This document shows positions 27,466-36,912 of a stretch of DNA of 64,000 nt, piece by piece. This DNA comes from Thermoanaerobacterium sp. CMT5567-10 (GTDB lineage Bacteria; Bacillota; Thermoanaerobacteria; Thermoanaerobacterales; Thermoanaerobacteraceae). The stretch is from contig NZ_CP130558.2 of assembly GCF_030534315.2 (NCBI RefSeq), forward strand, positions 62,001 to 126,000, given 5' to 3'. The position numbers were made by a program, and so were the translations under genes. Within the stretch, counting starts at the first letter, position 1; each line of letters begins with the position of its first letter. The notes under the pieces were generated by a model. That model was not told the origin of the DNA. It did no database searches and saw only the letters and a program-made list of their open reading frames with translations.

Positions 27466-28063
27466 AATAAGTATAGGCAAAAGTAATAACAAATATACAT
27501 CGAAAATTGATGATATCTCGGCTGATGGTACTCTATTGATTGAGGCTCCAATACACAATGGACACTTTGTTCCAGTAAGGATCGGCGCAAAATTGAGCAT
27601 TACTTTTTTTAATAAAAACGGTGTATATACATTTGATGGCATTGTAATAAATAGATTTTTAGGTAATATTTCGTTTATACAATTAAAAAGAATAACTGAT
27701 ATTGAGAAGTTGCAAAGAAGGCAATTCTTTAGATTAGAGAAGATAATGGAATTTAAATATATGGTGTCTGAAGACAGTGAAATAATGGAAAAGGGAGTCA
27801 TAAAAGATATTAGCGGAGGAGGCTTTCGGGCAAAAGTCAAGAAAAAAATAGAAGTTGGAACTGAAATAATTTGTTTCTTAAATTTAGACGATGAGTTTGA
27901 AGAAATCGTGCAAAAATGTAAAGTTATTAGATGTATTTTTTTTGAAGATGGGTATGAAATAGCTGTAAAATATGCCGATATAGAAGATAGATTAAGAGAA
28001 AAGATAATATCATTTATTTTTAAAGAACAAAGAAAGTTAAAAAGACGACAAATAAATTTATAA
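27434..28063 (+). CDS. YcgR-type PilZ-domain c-di-GMP-binding flagellar brake protein
   Basis: This 209-aa protein has an N-terminal YcgR-like (PilZN) barrel and a C-terminal PilZ domain. The c-di-GMP ligands are visible: R96-x3-R100 (RRQFFR) and D125-x-S127-x-x-G130 (DISGGG). Proteins of this architecture slow flagella when c-di-GMP is high; B. subtilis DgrA/YpfA is an example. It lies between flhG and cheA, where B. subtilis has cheB. The start ATG follows GGAGGTATTTACA and sits inside flhG. Binding is inferred from intact motifs. Confidence 0.9.
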   Translation: MENIKPGQKIEISIGKSNNKYTSKIDDISADGTLLIEAPIHNGHFVPVRIGAKLSITFFNKNGVYTFDGIVINRFLGNISFIQLKRITDIEKLQRRQFFRLEKIMEFKYMVSEDSEIMEKGVIKDISGGGFRAKVKKKIEVGTEIICFLNLDDEFEEIVQKCKVIRCIFFEDGYEIAVKYADIEDRLREKIISFIFKEQRKLKRRQINL

Positions 28064-28084
28064 AAACGAAAAGGAGGAAAAGAA

Positions 28085-30040
28085 ATGGATACAAATCAAT
28101 ACTTAGAGATATTTTTGGAAGAATCTGAAGAACATATTGAAAGTTTAAATGAAAATCTTCTTCAACTTGAAAAAAATCCAGAAGATTCACATATTATTGA
28201 TGAAATATTTAGATCTGCTCATACACTTAAAGGAATGGCTGCTACAATGGGCTTTGAAAACATGACTAGATTGACACACAAAATGGAAGATGTTTTGCAA
28301 GAAATAAGAAGCAATTCCATAAAAGTTACCAGCAATCTCATGGATGGGTTATTTAAATGTATTGATGCATTAAGTTCAATGACAGGAATTATATCTGAAA
28401 GTGGAAACGATTCGTATGACATTGAAAATTTGATTGAATTATTAGAAACAAATAATTCGGAAGAAGAAGTAGCAGCGACGAATATCGAAAATTCGAAATC
28501 TCTAGACAGCAACAATATAAATGTATATGAAAAAGACATAATAGAAAAGGCTGCATCTCAAGGCTATAAAACTTACAGCATAGAAGTGGTCATAGACAAA
28601 AATTGTGTAATGAAGTCTGCAAGAGCTTTTATTGTATTTAATACTTTAGACAATCTAGGAGATATTGTTGATTCTACACCTTCAGTAGAAGATATAGAAG
28701 ATGAAAAGTTTGATGATAGATTTACAGTTCATTTAATCAGCAAACATGAAAAAGATGATATAAAATCTAAGCTAATTTCAATATCAGAAATAAAAATTAT
28801 AAATATCGAGGAATTGTTGTATTCAAAGGAAATCAAAGATAATAAGAAACTTGAACCAGCAAATCTAAGCTCAGCTGATCAAATAAAACATAGTAAAACT
28901 AATAAAAGCGTTAGAGTTGATATTGAGAGGTTAGATAATTTAATGAACCTTGTCAGCGAGTTGATTATAATTAAAACTCGCCTTGAAGGTCTTGAATCGA
29001 ATGAAAAAAATCCTGAAACAATTTCAACGATTGAATATTTAGAAAGAATAACGACAAACCTTCATGATGCGGTAATGAAAGTCAGAATGGTTCCAGTTGA
29101 AAGAGTGTTTAACCGTTTTCCCCGTATGGTCAGAGATTTATCTAGGGAATTAAATAAAAAAATTACGCTTAATATGTATGGCCAGGATACAGAAGTTGAT
29201 CGTACCGTAATTGATGAAATAGGTGATCCACTTGTACATCTAATGAGGAATTCTATAGATCATGGAATAGAAACACCAGAAGTCCGTGTAAAAAAAGGCA
29301 AACCTGAAACAGGTGTTATTAATCTAAAAGCATATCATGAAGGCAATAATGTAATAATCGAAGTGAGTGATGATGGTTCTGGAATTAACTTTGAAAAAGT
29401 AAAAAATAAAGCTTATGAAAAAGGAATGCTATCTGCTGATGAAGTTGAAGAACTATCAAATGAAAAATTGGTAAAGTTGCTTTTTGAACCTGGATTTAGC
29501 ACATCTGATACGATATCTGACATTTCAGGTAGAGGAGTTGGACTAGATGTAGTAAAAAATAAAATAGAATCTTTGAATGGATCTATTGAAGTTAAAACAG
29601 AAGTAGACAAAGGCACAAAATTTATAATAAAACTGCCATTAACTTTAGCAATAATTCAAGCTTTGTTAGTCATGGTAGGTAATGAAAAATATGCTTTTCC
29701 ATTAAACTCAATATCAGAAATTGTAAACAAGAATAAAAATGAAATACATTTAGTGCAGGGTAAAGAAGTAGTTATGTACAGAGGTAAGGTCATCCCTCTT
29801 ATAAGATTACATAATGTTCTCGATCTGAAGTCAAATGAAGACAGTGATAATTTTATCTGTGTAATAATAAAAAAAGGTGATAATCTTGCAGCATGTAGTG
29901 TTGATGAACTTATCGGACAGCAGGAAATAGTAATAAAGCCTTTGGGGAAATATCTAAGCAATGTAAAAATAATTGCCGGTGCAACGATACTGGGCGATGG
30001 ACAAGTTGCACTTATCATAGATTCAAATAATTTACTTTAA
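28085..30040 (+). CDS. cheA: Chemotaxis histidine kinase CheA
   Basis: CheA receives signals from chemoreceptors and phosphorylates CheY. It has an HPt domain with phospho-histidine H46 (SAHTLKG), a CheY-binding P2-like region (about 150-255), and a dimerisation helix pair (RVDIERLDNLMNLVSELIII). The HATPase domain carries HLMRNSIDHGIETP, DDGSGI and GRGVGLDVV. A C-terminal CheW-like regulatory domain completes it. The length is 651 aa. The ATG follows AAAGGAGGAAAAGAA. Confidence 0.97.
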   Translation: MDTNQYLEIFLEESEEHIESLNENLLQLEKNPEDSHIIDEIFRSAHTLKGMAATMGFENMTRLTHKMEDVLQEIRSNSIKVTSNLMDGLFKCIDALSSMTGIISESGNDSYDIENLIELLETNNSEEEVAATNIENSKSLDSNNINVYEKDIIEKAASQGYKTYSIEVVIDKNCVMKSARAFIVFNTLDNLGDIVDSTPSVEDIEDEKFDDRFTVHLISKHEKDDIKSKLISISEIKIINIEELLYSKEIKDNKKLEPANLSSADQIKHSKTNKSVRVDIERLDNLMNLVSELIIIKTRLEGLESNEKNPETISTIEYLERITTNLHDAVMKVRMVPVERVFNRFPRMVRDLSRELNKKITLNMYGQDTEVDRTVIDEIGDPLVHLMRNSIDHGIETPEVRVKKGKPETGVINLKAYHEGNNVIIEVSDDGSGINFEKVKNKAYEKGMLSADEVEELSNEKLVKLLFEPGFSTSDTISDISGRGVGLDVVKNKIESLNGSIEVKTEVDKGTKFIIKLPLTLAIIQALLVMVGNEKYAFPLNSISEIVNKNKNEIHLVQGKEVVMYRGKVIPLIRLHNVLDLKSNEDSDNFICVIIKKGDNLAACSVDELIGQQEIVIKPLGKYLSNVKIIAGATILGDGQVALIIDSNNLL

Positions 30041-30055
30041 AAGGAGGCGTTGAGC

Positions 30056-30490
30056 ATGAGCATGTTTGTCGTAACAAGATTAGGAAGTGAAGAATATGGG
30101 ATAGAAATAGACAAAGTACAATCTATTGAGAAAATTACGAAAATAACGAGGGTTCCAAAGGCGCCTTCTTTCGTAAAAGGTGTCATTAACTTAAGAGGTG
30201 AAATAATACCAGTAATTTCCCTTAGAATGTTGTTAAAATTAAGCGAAGTTGAATTTGATGATGATACAAGAATCGTAATAATAAAAAACAATGATATTAT
30301 CATTGGAATCATCGTAGATAATGCAAATGAAGTTGTAGAAATTAACGACAGTAATATCGATTCAATAGATGTAAACAGTAATTTGTACAAAAAAGAAAGT
30401 TTTATCGGTAAAATAGGCAAAATTGACAATAGAATATTAATGCTATTTGATATAGACAAACTGACTACTCAGCAGGAAGTGAAGTTATGA
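30056..30490 (+). CDS. cheW: Chemotaxis coupling protein CheW
   Basis: CheW bridges chemoreceptors and CheA. The 144-aa CheW fold shows EYGIEIDKVQSIEKI, then VPKAPSFVKGVINLRGEIIP, the family hallmark. I chose ATG 30056, eight bases after AAGGAGG; ATG 30062 and TTG 30050 are alternatives. The end overlaps cheC as ATGA. Confidence 0.96.
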   Translation: MSMFVVTRLGSEEYGIEIDKVQSIEKITKITRVPKAPSFVKGVINLRGEIIPVISLRMLLKLSEVEFDDDTRIVIIKNNDIIIGIIVDNANEVVEINDSNIDSIDVNSNLYKKESFIGKIGKIDNRILMLFDIDKLTTQQEVKL

Positions 30491-31101
30491 ATATAGATAA
30501 ACTTAATGAAACGTGTATCGACATTCTTAAAGAACTTGGTAATATAGGCTCAGGGAACGCGATAACTGCTTTAGCTTCAATTATAGGGAAAAAAATAGAT
30601 ATGAAAATACCATCAGTTAAATTAATGGATTTTAATGAAGTTCAAAATATATTTGGATTGGCTGATGCAATCATTGTTGGTATATATTTTGATCTCGAAG
30701 GTAGTGTGAAAGGAAATATTTTATTTTCCCTTGATATTGAAAGTGCTTCTTACTTGATAGAATATTTGATGGGTGTCAACGTAGGAGAAGTATTTAGTGA
30801 TATTGAGAAATCTGCATTACAAGAGATAGGGAATATAATGGCAGGAAGCTATGTTTCATCACTATCTACATTAACAAACTTAGATATGAAGATATCACCG
30901 CCAGCAATAAGCATTGATATGGCTGGTGCCATATTGAGTGTGCCCGCAATAAAATTCAGTGAATTATCAGACAAAATTTTATTTATTGAAACAGAGTTTT
31001 TTGAAGGCAGCAAACTAATCAAAGGTGACTTCTTTCTCATACCAGATATAGAATCTTTCGATAAAATACTTAATGCACTTGGAGTTGAATTAGATGGATA
31101 A
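30487..31101 (+). CDS. cheC: CheY-P phosphatase CheC
   Basis: CheC dephosphorylates CheY and, by binding CheD, controls receptor deamidation. Both catalytic ExxN centres are present: E16/N19 (ELGN) and E113/N116 (EIGN). The length is 204 aa. It overlaps cheW by four bases (ATGA) and cheD by eight, so all three are translationally coupled. The window also encodes a second such phosphatase as part of FliY. Confidence 0.95.
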   Translation: MNIDKLNETCIDILKELGNIGSGNAITALASIIGKKIDMKIPSVKLMDFNEVQNIFGLADAIIVGIYFDLEGSVKGNILFSLDIESASYLIEYLMGVNVGEVFSDIEKSALQEIGNIMAGSYVSSLSTLTNLDMKISPPAISIDMAGAILSVPAIKFSELSDKILFIETEFFEGSKLIKGDFFLIPDIESFDKILNALGVELDG

Positions 31102-31582
31102 TTTTACTTTTCGAGTAGGCATGGCTGACGCAAAAATCACTAAATGCCCAGGCAAATTGATAACTGTGGGTCTTGGATCATGCGTGGGGATTGTTCTCTA
31201 TGATAAAATGACTAAAATATCAGGACTTGTACATATTATGCTGCCATACAGTACCCAAAGTAAAAACAATTCAAATAAATTAAAATTCGCTGATACAGGA
31301 ATCAATGCACTGATAGATATGATGATAGAAGCAGGTGCTGATAAAAGATATATAATCAGCAAAATTGCAGGTGGTGCCCAAATGTTTGCGACTAAAGCAA
31401 ATTTAGATATCATGAATATAGGTACCCGCAACGTAATTGCCACTAAAGATGTTTTAGCTTCTTTGAATATACCATTAATATCCGAAGACACAGGTGGAAA
31501 CTATGGTAGAACCATTGAATTCGATTCAGAAAATGGGAAATTGTTAATTAAAACGATTGGACATGGAATAAAATTTATTTAG
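31094..31582 (+). CDS. cheD: Chemoreceptor glutamine deamidase CheD
   Basis: CheD deamidates glutamines on chemoreceptors and is regulated by CheC. The catalytic cysteine C30 (GLGSCVG) and histidine H47 (GLVHIMLP) are intact. The length is 162 aa. The ATG lies inside the end of cheC. With CheC and CheY-P it forms the Bacillus-type adaptation loop. CheB and CheR are not in this window. Confidence 0.95.
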   Translation: MDNFTFRVGMADAKITKCPGKLITVGLGSCVGIVLYDKMTKISGLVHIMLPYSTQSKNNSNKLKFADTGINALIDMMIEAGADKRYIISKIAGGAQMFATKANLDIMNIGTRNVIATKDVLASLNIPLISEDTGGNYGRTIEFDSENGKLLIKTIGHGIKFI

Positions 31583-31604
31583 GGTAGGAAAGGAATGTAT
31601 AAGG

Positions 31605-32339
31605 ATGTCACTACTCGAACAAGATTTATGGGATAAGTATGAAAAAGATGGTAGTTCTAAAGAAGACATAATTATAAAATATATGCCGCTTGTAAAACAC
31701 ATAGTAAAAAGAATTTGTTTGTCAGAAATAAGCAAAGAAGATGTAGATGATCTTATTAGTCAAGGTATGATTGGCTTAATTGATGCAGTCAATAAATATG
31801 ACATATCAAAAGGAGTAAAATTCGAAACATATGCATCAATAAGAATAAAAGGAGAAATAATAGACTATCTTAGGAAAAAAGACTGGATCCCAAGAAGCCT
31901 AAAAAAGAGATATAAAAGCATTGAAAAAACAATAGAGCAATTAGAACAGGAATACAAAAGAGAGCCAACAATCGAAGAAATTATGGATGCAACAAAGTTA
32001 TCAAAAAATGATGTTTTAAAGACGCTAAGCTATATGAACGCTGGATATATAAGTTCTTTGGATGAAGTAATTGAAAATAACTTAAAAGTTTCTTCACTCA
32101 CAGAAAGTGAAAATACAAATCCAGAAAATGAGGTTTTGATGTATGACTTAAAACAAAACATTTCAAAAGCCATAGATATGCTGCAAGAAAAAGAAAGATT
32201 AATAATTTCATTATATTATTATGAAGATTTAAACTACAAAGAAATCAGTAAAATAATGGGTTTAACAGAATCGCGAATATCACAGATTCATTCTAAAGCT
32301 ATAAAAAAACTAAGAGAAAAATTAAATGATTTGATATAA
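31605..32339 (+). CDS. sigD: RNA polymerase sigma factor for flagellar genes (SigD/FliA, sigma-28)
   Basis: This sigma factor drives late flagellar genes (flagellin, stators, chemoreceptors). Region 2 contains VDDLISQGMIGLIDAVNKYD and GVKFETYASIRIKGEIIDYL. Region 3 has DWIPRSLKKRYK, a FliA feature. Region 4 carries YYEDLNYKEISKIMGLTESRISQIHSKA, given here in part. The length is 244 aa. It closes the core fla/che cluster as in B. subtilis. FlgM, its usual antagonist, is not in the window. Confidence 0.95.
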   Translation: MSLLEQDLWDKYEKDGSSKEDIIIKYMPLVKHIVKRICLSEISKEDVDDLISQGMIGLIDAVNKYDISKGVKFETYASIRIKGEIIDYLRKKDWIPRSLKKRYKSIEKTIEQLEQEYKREPTIEEIMDATKLSKNDVLKTLSYMNAGYISSLDEVIENNLKVSSLTESENTNPENEVLMYDLKQNISKAIDMLQEKERLIISLYYYEDLNYKEISKIMGLTESRISQIHSKAIKKLREKLNDLI

Positions 32340-32365
32340 TCTTCTAAAAAATTGGGGGCATTTAA

Positions 32366-33730
32366 GTGAGTGATTTAAGATATTCTTATAAACTAGAAAT
32401 AACATCTGATAATATGGCGGCTTATTTATTAGTAGAAAATATTTCAGATGATGGGATTGCTTTAGATGAAAATAGTCTTTTAGAATTATTAAAATCACAC
32501 AATATCACTTTTGGAATAATTGACAGTACAATTAAAAAAATATGCAAATCCCCCAATCTAAATGAACGATATTTAATAGCACAGGGGAAAAAGCCTGTAA
32601 GTGGTAAAGATGGCTATGTAGAATTTTTAATTGACTTTGCTAATAACTTTGAGCCAAAAGTGCTTGATGATGGAAGAGTCGATTACAAAGAGCTGCAGAT
32701 TTTTAAAAGCATCAAAAAGGATGAGATCATAGCCAAAAAAATAGAACCTGAAGATGGCATTGATGGAATGAATATATTTGGAAGAGTGATTAAAGCAAAT
32801 AAAGGAAAAGAAGCAAAATTACCATTGGGAAAAAACACGTACATAAAAGATAATTGTCTTTTTTCCTCTATTGATGGGCATATTTTTAAAAAAGATCAAA
32901 AAGTAAATGTAAATCCTTTAATTGAATTGAATGAGGTTAATGCATCGACTGGAAACATTAGAACTTTTGCAAGCATAAAAATTTATAATAATATAAGTTC
33001 AGGCTATAAAATTGAAAGTGATGGAGATATAGAAATATATGGTGTCGTTGAAAGCTCCACTATAATAGCAAAAGGTAATATCATTATTCATAAAGGTGTA
33101 CAAGGAAGCGGAAAAGCAAAAATAATTTCTGGTGGAAAAATTGTTTCAAAATATTTGCAAAACTGTGATATAACAGCTGAAGGTGATGTTATCAGTGAAG
33201 CGATAATGTATAGTAATGTCAAAAGCAACAGTTCCGTTAAATTAATTGGTAATAAAGGTTTGATTGTAGGCAGTATCGTAATTGCAGCAAATGAAATCGA
33301 AGCAATTAACGTAGGTTCAAAGATGTATGTTCAAACAGAGTTGATAGTTGGTGAATCTCCTGAAAAAAGAAGAAGGAAAGAAGAAATAATTAGCAAAATT
33401 GCGGAAAATGAAAAATCTATTGACGGATTAAATAAAATAATATTATATCTTAATAAAATAGGTATACCAGAAGATAAAAAAGTTATTTACGAGAAAACAT
33501 TAAAATCATTACTACAATTAGAAAAAGAAAATAAACTTTTATATGATGAGTATAAAGAATTAAATTCAGAAAAAAATAAAGAATCATATGGTATAATTAA
33601 AGTACATGATACGGTTTATCCTGGAACTAAAATAATGATCGATGATGTTTCAAAAAAAATTAAGGACACTGTCAAATATGTTGTATTTATCAGAAATGGT
33701 GCAGATATAGATATTTTACCTATAGGGTAA
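32366..33730 (+). CDS. FapA/DUF342 family protein
   Basis: This is a 454-aa DUF342 protein. The GTG start follows TTGGGGGCA. After an N-terminal FapA-type region there are motifs such as YLIAQGKKPVSGKDGYVEF and IEPEDGIDGMNIFGRVIKA. A glycine/valine-rich repetitive section (about 205-330: GDIEIYGVVES, KGNIIIHKGVQGSG, EGDVISEAIMYSN) looks like a right-handed beta-helix of the bactofilin/MinC-C kind. A coiled coil (about 333-400) precedes a short C-terminal domain. FapA was linked to polar flagellation in Vibrio vulnificus; the Firmicute role is not established. The position after sigD suggests a flagellar function. Confidence 0.82.
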   Translation: MSDLRYSYKLEITSDNMAAYLLVENISDDGIALDENSLLELLKSHNITFGIIDSTIKKICKSPNLNERYLIAQGKKPVSGKDGYVEFLIDFANNFEPKVLDDGRVDYKELQIFKSIKKDEIIAKKIEPEDGIDGMNIFGRVIKANKGKEAKLPLGKNTYIKDNCLFSSIDGHIFKKDQKVNVNPLIELNEVNASTGNIRTFASIKIYNNISSGYKIESDGDIEIYGVVESSTIIAKGNIIIHKGVQGSGKAKIISGGKIVSKYLQNCDITAEGDVISEAIMYSNVKSNSSVKLIGNKGLIVGSIVIAANEIEAINVGSKMYVQTELIVGESPEKRRRKEEIISKIAENEKSIDGLNKIILYLNKIGIPEDKKVIYEKTLKSLLQLEKENKLLYDEYKELNSEKNKESYGIIKVHDTVYPGTKIMIDDVSKKIKDTVKYVVFIRNGADIDILPIG

Positions 33731-33744
33731 AGGGGGTAAGATAA

Positions 33745-34017
33745 ATGTCAGTAAATCCAATAGATTTACAGGTTGCAATACCTAAAATGGTAGATATAAG
33801 TAATATAAAACAAGTTGAAATACAAAGGCCTGATGTATTTGTAGGACAATTTATGGAAATGATAAATAACGAAAATGAGATTAAAAAAAGCAGGACAAAT
33901 AAAATCAGTGAATCAAATAAATTGTCAACAAAAAAAGATAAAAATAAAATGGATGGAAAAAACTCCTCAAAAGATAGAAAAAAATTTTTGTTAGGCCATA
34001 TGGATATTAAAATATAA
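33745..34017 (+). CDS. Small protein of unknown function at the end of the fla/che operon
   Basis: I do not recognise this 90-aa protein. The ATG follows AAAGGGGGTAAGATAA, a strong ribosome site 14 bases after the fapA-like stop, so it is probably translated. The N-terminal 40 residues are ordered-looking and hydrophobic-patterned (NPIDLQVAIPKMVDISNIKQ, then FVGQFMEMI). The rest is a Lys/Ser/Asn-rich, probably disordered tail ending LLGHMDIKI. No transmembrane helix or signal peptide is visible. The position suggests a minor flagellar or motility role. Confidence 0.7.
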   Translation: MSVNPIDLQVAIPKMVDISNIKQVEIQRPDVFVGQFMEMINNENEIKKSRTNKISESNKLSTKKDKNKMDGKNSSKDRKKFLLGHMDIKI

Positions 34018-34025
34018 AATATATA

Positions 34026-34054
34026 TTGACAATTATATCATAATATAATATATT
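34026..34054 (+). promoter_or_regulatory. Strong sigma-A promoter for rpsB-tsf
   Basis: A perfect TTGACA at 34026-34031, an exact 17-base spacer, and TATATT at 34049-34054 (5 of 6). This is the best -35/-10 pair in the window and lies nine bases after the last gene of the fla/che operon. The predicted start near 34061 gives a leader of about 90 bases before rpsB. Confidence 0.85.
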
Positions 34055-34071
34055 AATGTGTGGATAACGCA

Positions 34072-34128
34072 CGTTCAAGGATCTTAAAACTGGTGCCTAA
34101 ATGGTCGTTTTAAGAGATGATTCGAACG
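34072..34128 (+). promoter_or_regulatory. Structured 5' leader of rpsB
   Basis: CGTTC (34072-34076) pairs with GAACG (34124-34128). Inside it CTTAAAAC (34083-34090) pairs perfectly with GTTTTAAG (34107-34114). The result is a two-tier hairpin with a 16-base apical loop and asymmetric internal loops, ending just before the ribosome site. Ribosomal protein operons are commonly autoregulated through such leaders, so S2 binding is a reasonable inference. I cannot match it to a named RNA family. Confidence 0.6.
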
Positions 34129-34152
34129 GAGGAATAACCAGGAGGTGAAAAT

Positions 34153-34860
34153 ATGTCAGTTATATCAATGAAGCAATTATTAGAAGCAGGCGTACATTTC
34201 GGTCATCAAACAAGAAGATGGAATCCTAAAATGGCTCCATATATCTTTACCGAAAGAAATGGGATATATATAATAGACCTTCAAAAAACGGTAAAAAAGA
34301 TTGAGGAAGCTTATGACTTTATTAAAGAAGTTGTCTCAAATAATGGTACAGTTTTATTTGTAGGTACCAAAAAGCAGGCACAGGATTCAGTTAAAGAAGA
34401 AGCAGAAAGATGTGGAATGTATTATGTTAATCAAAGATGGCTAGGTGGTATGCTAACAAACTATAAGACAATTAGAAGCAGAGTCGAGAGACTAAAAGAA
34501 TTAAAACAAATGGAAGAAGATGGAACTTTTGAAGTCTTGCCTAAAAAAGAAGTTATCAAGCTTAGAAAAGAAAAGGAAAGACTTCAAAAGTATTTAGGTG
34601 GAATAGAAGATATGAACGGAATTCCATCAGTATTATTTGTTGTGGATCCTAAAAAAGAAGCAATAGCTATTGCAGAAGCTAAAAATCTTGATATTCCTAT
34701 AGTAGCCATCGTTGATACAAATTGTGATCCTGAAGAAGTAGATTATCCAATACCAGGAAATGATGATGCGATTCGTGCTGTAAAACTGATAGCTTCAAAG
34801 ATAGCCGATGCTGTAATTGAAGCTAAACAGGGTGAACAATTAACTGCTGTTGAAGAATAA
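34153..34860 (+). CDS. rpsB: 30S ribosomal protein S2
   Basis: S2 assembles late on the small subunit platform. The conserved opening [20 protein letters not shown] and motifs such as [11 protein letters not shown] and [16 protein letters not shown] are diagnostic. The length is 235 aa. The ATG follows AGGAGGTGAAAAT. It is co-transcribed with tsf from the strong promoter upstream and probably also receives read-through from the flagellar operon, since no terminator separates them. Confidence 0.98.
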   Translation: MSVISMKQLLEAGVHFGHQTRRWNPKMAPYIFTERNGIYIIDLQKTVKKIEEAYDFIKEVVSNNGTVLFVGTKKQAQDSVKEEAERCGMYYVNQRWLGGMLTNYKTIRSRVERLKELKQMEEDGTFEVLPKKEVIKLRKEKERLQKYLGGIEDMNGIPSVLFVVDPKKEAIAIAEAKNLDIPIVAIVDTNCDPEEVDYPIPGNDDAIRAVKLIASKIADAVIEAKQGEQLTAVEE

Positions 34861-34868
34861 TTTAATTG

Positions 34869-34895
34869 TGGTAAGGAATTTTCTTGTCCTTACCA
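34869..34895 (+). promoter_or_regulatory. Hairpin between rpsB and tsf
   Basis: TGGTAAGGA (34869-34877) and TCCTTACCA (34887-34895) form a perfect 9-bp stem with a 9-base loop. The following bases (TAAATTATAT) contain no T-run, so it is not a standard terminator. It could be an RNase processing site, a stability element or a partial attenuator setting the S2 to EF-Ts ratio. Confidence 0.7.
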
Positions 34896-34924
34896 TAAAT
34901 TATATTAAGGATGGAGGTAAAAAA

Positions 34925-35542
34925 ATGGTTTCTGCACAACAGGTTAAAGAGCTTAGAGAGCGTACTGGAGCAGGTATGATGGATTGTAAAAGGGCGCTTA
35001 CCGATTCTAATGGAGATATTGAAAAAGCTATTGATTTATTGCGAGAAAGAGGATTAGCAGCAGCTGCAAAAAAGGCTGGTAGAACAGCTAATGAAGGACT
35101 GGTCGACTCATATATTCATGGTGGAGGTAGAATTGGTGTTCTCGTAGAAATTAATTGTGAAACGGATTTTGTTGCAAATACTGATGATTTCAAGTCGTTT
35201 GTAAAAGAAATATGCATGCAAATCGCTGCAGCAAATCCGCAGTACATAAAGAGAGAAGATGTACCACAAGAAGTCATTGAAAAAGAAAGGGAAATTTTAA
35301 AAGCTCAGTCATTAAATGAAGGTAAACCACAACAAGTCATTGACAAAATTATTGAAGGACGTTTGGAAAAATTCTATAAAGAAAATTGCCTATTAGAACA
35401 ACTGTATATAAGAGATGATAGTAAAACAGTAAAAGATTTATTAAACGAATTAATTGCTAAACTTGGTGAAAATATAATAATCAGAAGATTTGTTAGATTT
35501 GAAAGAGGAGAAGGTATTGAAAATCCTCAAGAAGAAGAATAA
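34925..35542 (+). CDS. tsf: Translation elongation factor Ts
   Basis: EF-Ts recycles EF-Tu from GDP to GTP. It opens [20 protein letters not shown], continues with KRAL, and has the [15 protein letters not shown] core motif. At 205 aa it is one of the short EF-Ts forms common in Firmicutes of this group. I chose the ATG at 34925, which follows GGATGGAGGT; upstream in-frame codons would cover the intergenic hairpin. Confidence 0.97.
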   Translation: MVSAQQVKELRERTGAGMMDCKRALTDSNGDIEKAIDLLRERGLAAAAKKAGRTANEGLVDSYIHGGGRIGVLVEINCETDFVANTDDFKSFVKEICMQIAAANPQYIKREDVPQEVIEKEREILKAQSLNEGKPQQVIDKIIEGRLEKFYKENCLLEQLYIRDDSKTVKDLLNELIAKLGENIIIRRFVRFERGEGIENPQEEE

Positions 35543-35558
35543 AATTAAATAGGCAACC

Positions 35559-35588
35559 AAAATAGGACACGGTTGTGTCCTATTTTTA
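35559..35588 (+). terminator. Intrinsic terminator after tsf
   Basis: AAAATAGGACAC pairs with GTGTCCTATTTT over 12 bp with a GGTT loop, followed by only a short T-run. It lies 17 bases after the tsf stop. No convincing promoter was seen in the 56 bases before pyrH, so partial read-through into pyrH is likely. Confidence 0.85.
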
Positions 35589-35635
35589 ATAGATCTATGA
35601 AGGATTTTTAATATTTTTATAGAATAATAAAATGA

Positions 35636-36355
<720 letters not shown>

Positions 36356-36357
36356 CA

Positions 36358-36912
36358 ATGGATGAATTACTAAAAAATACCGAAGAGAAAATGAAAAAGT
36401 CTATTGCAGTTTTAAAAAGCGAGTTAGTATCAATCAGAGCCGGTAGAGCAAATCCTTCGCTTTTAGACAGGATTTCCATCGATTACTATGGAACTATGAC
36501 ACCAATAAACAAGTTGGCAACAATTACAGCACCAGAGCCAAAGGTCATTGTAATACAACCATGGGATACATCAAAAATTTCAGACATTGAAAAAGCTATT
36601 CAAAAATCTGATTTGAATATAAATCCTACTTCTGATGGTAAAATAATCAGATTAGTTTTCCCAGATTTAACAGAGGAAAGAAGAAAAGAGCTTGTTAAAC
36701 TGGTTCATAAAAAAGGAGAAGAAGCGAGAGTCGCAGTAAGGCAGATTAGACGAGATGCTAATGATGTCATTAAGAAGATGGATAAAAATGGAGAAATATC
36801 TGAAGATGAAAAGATAAAAAAGGAAGAAAATGTACAAAAACTTACTGATAAATATATAAAAGAAATAGATAAAATTTTGGAGCAAAAAGAAAAGGAGATA
36901 ATGGAATTTTGA
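36358..36912 (+). CDS. frr: Ribosome recycling factor
   Basis: RRF splits post-termination ribosomes together with EF-G. It is a 184-aa tRNA-shaped protein with [33 protein letters not shown] and [20 protein letters not shown] motifs. The ATG follows AAGGAGGGATAAC. The stop TGA overlaps a TTG that begins the next small gene. Confidence 0.97.
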   Translation: MDELLKNTEEKMKKSIAVLKSELVSIRAGRANPSLLDRISIDYYGTMTPINKLATITAPEPKVIVIQPWDTSKISDIEKAIQKSDLNINPTSDGKIIRLVFPDLTEERRKELVKLVHKKGEEARVAVRQIRRDANDVIKKMDKNGEISEDEKIKKEENVQKLTDKYIKEIDKILEQKEKEIMEF

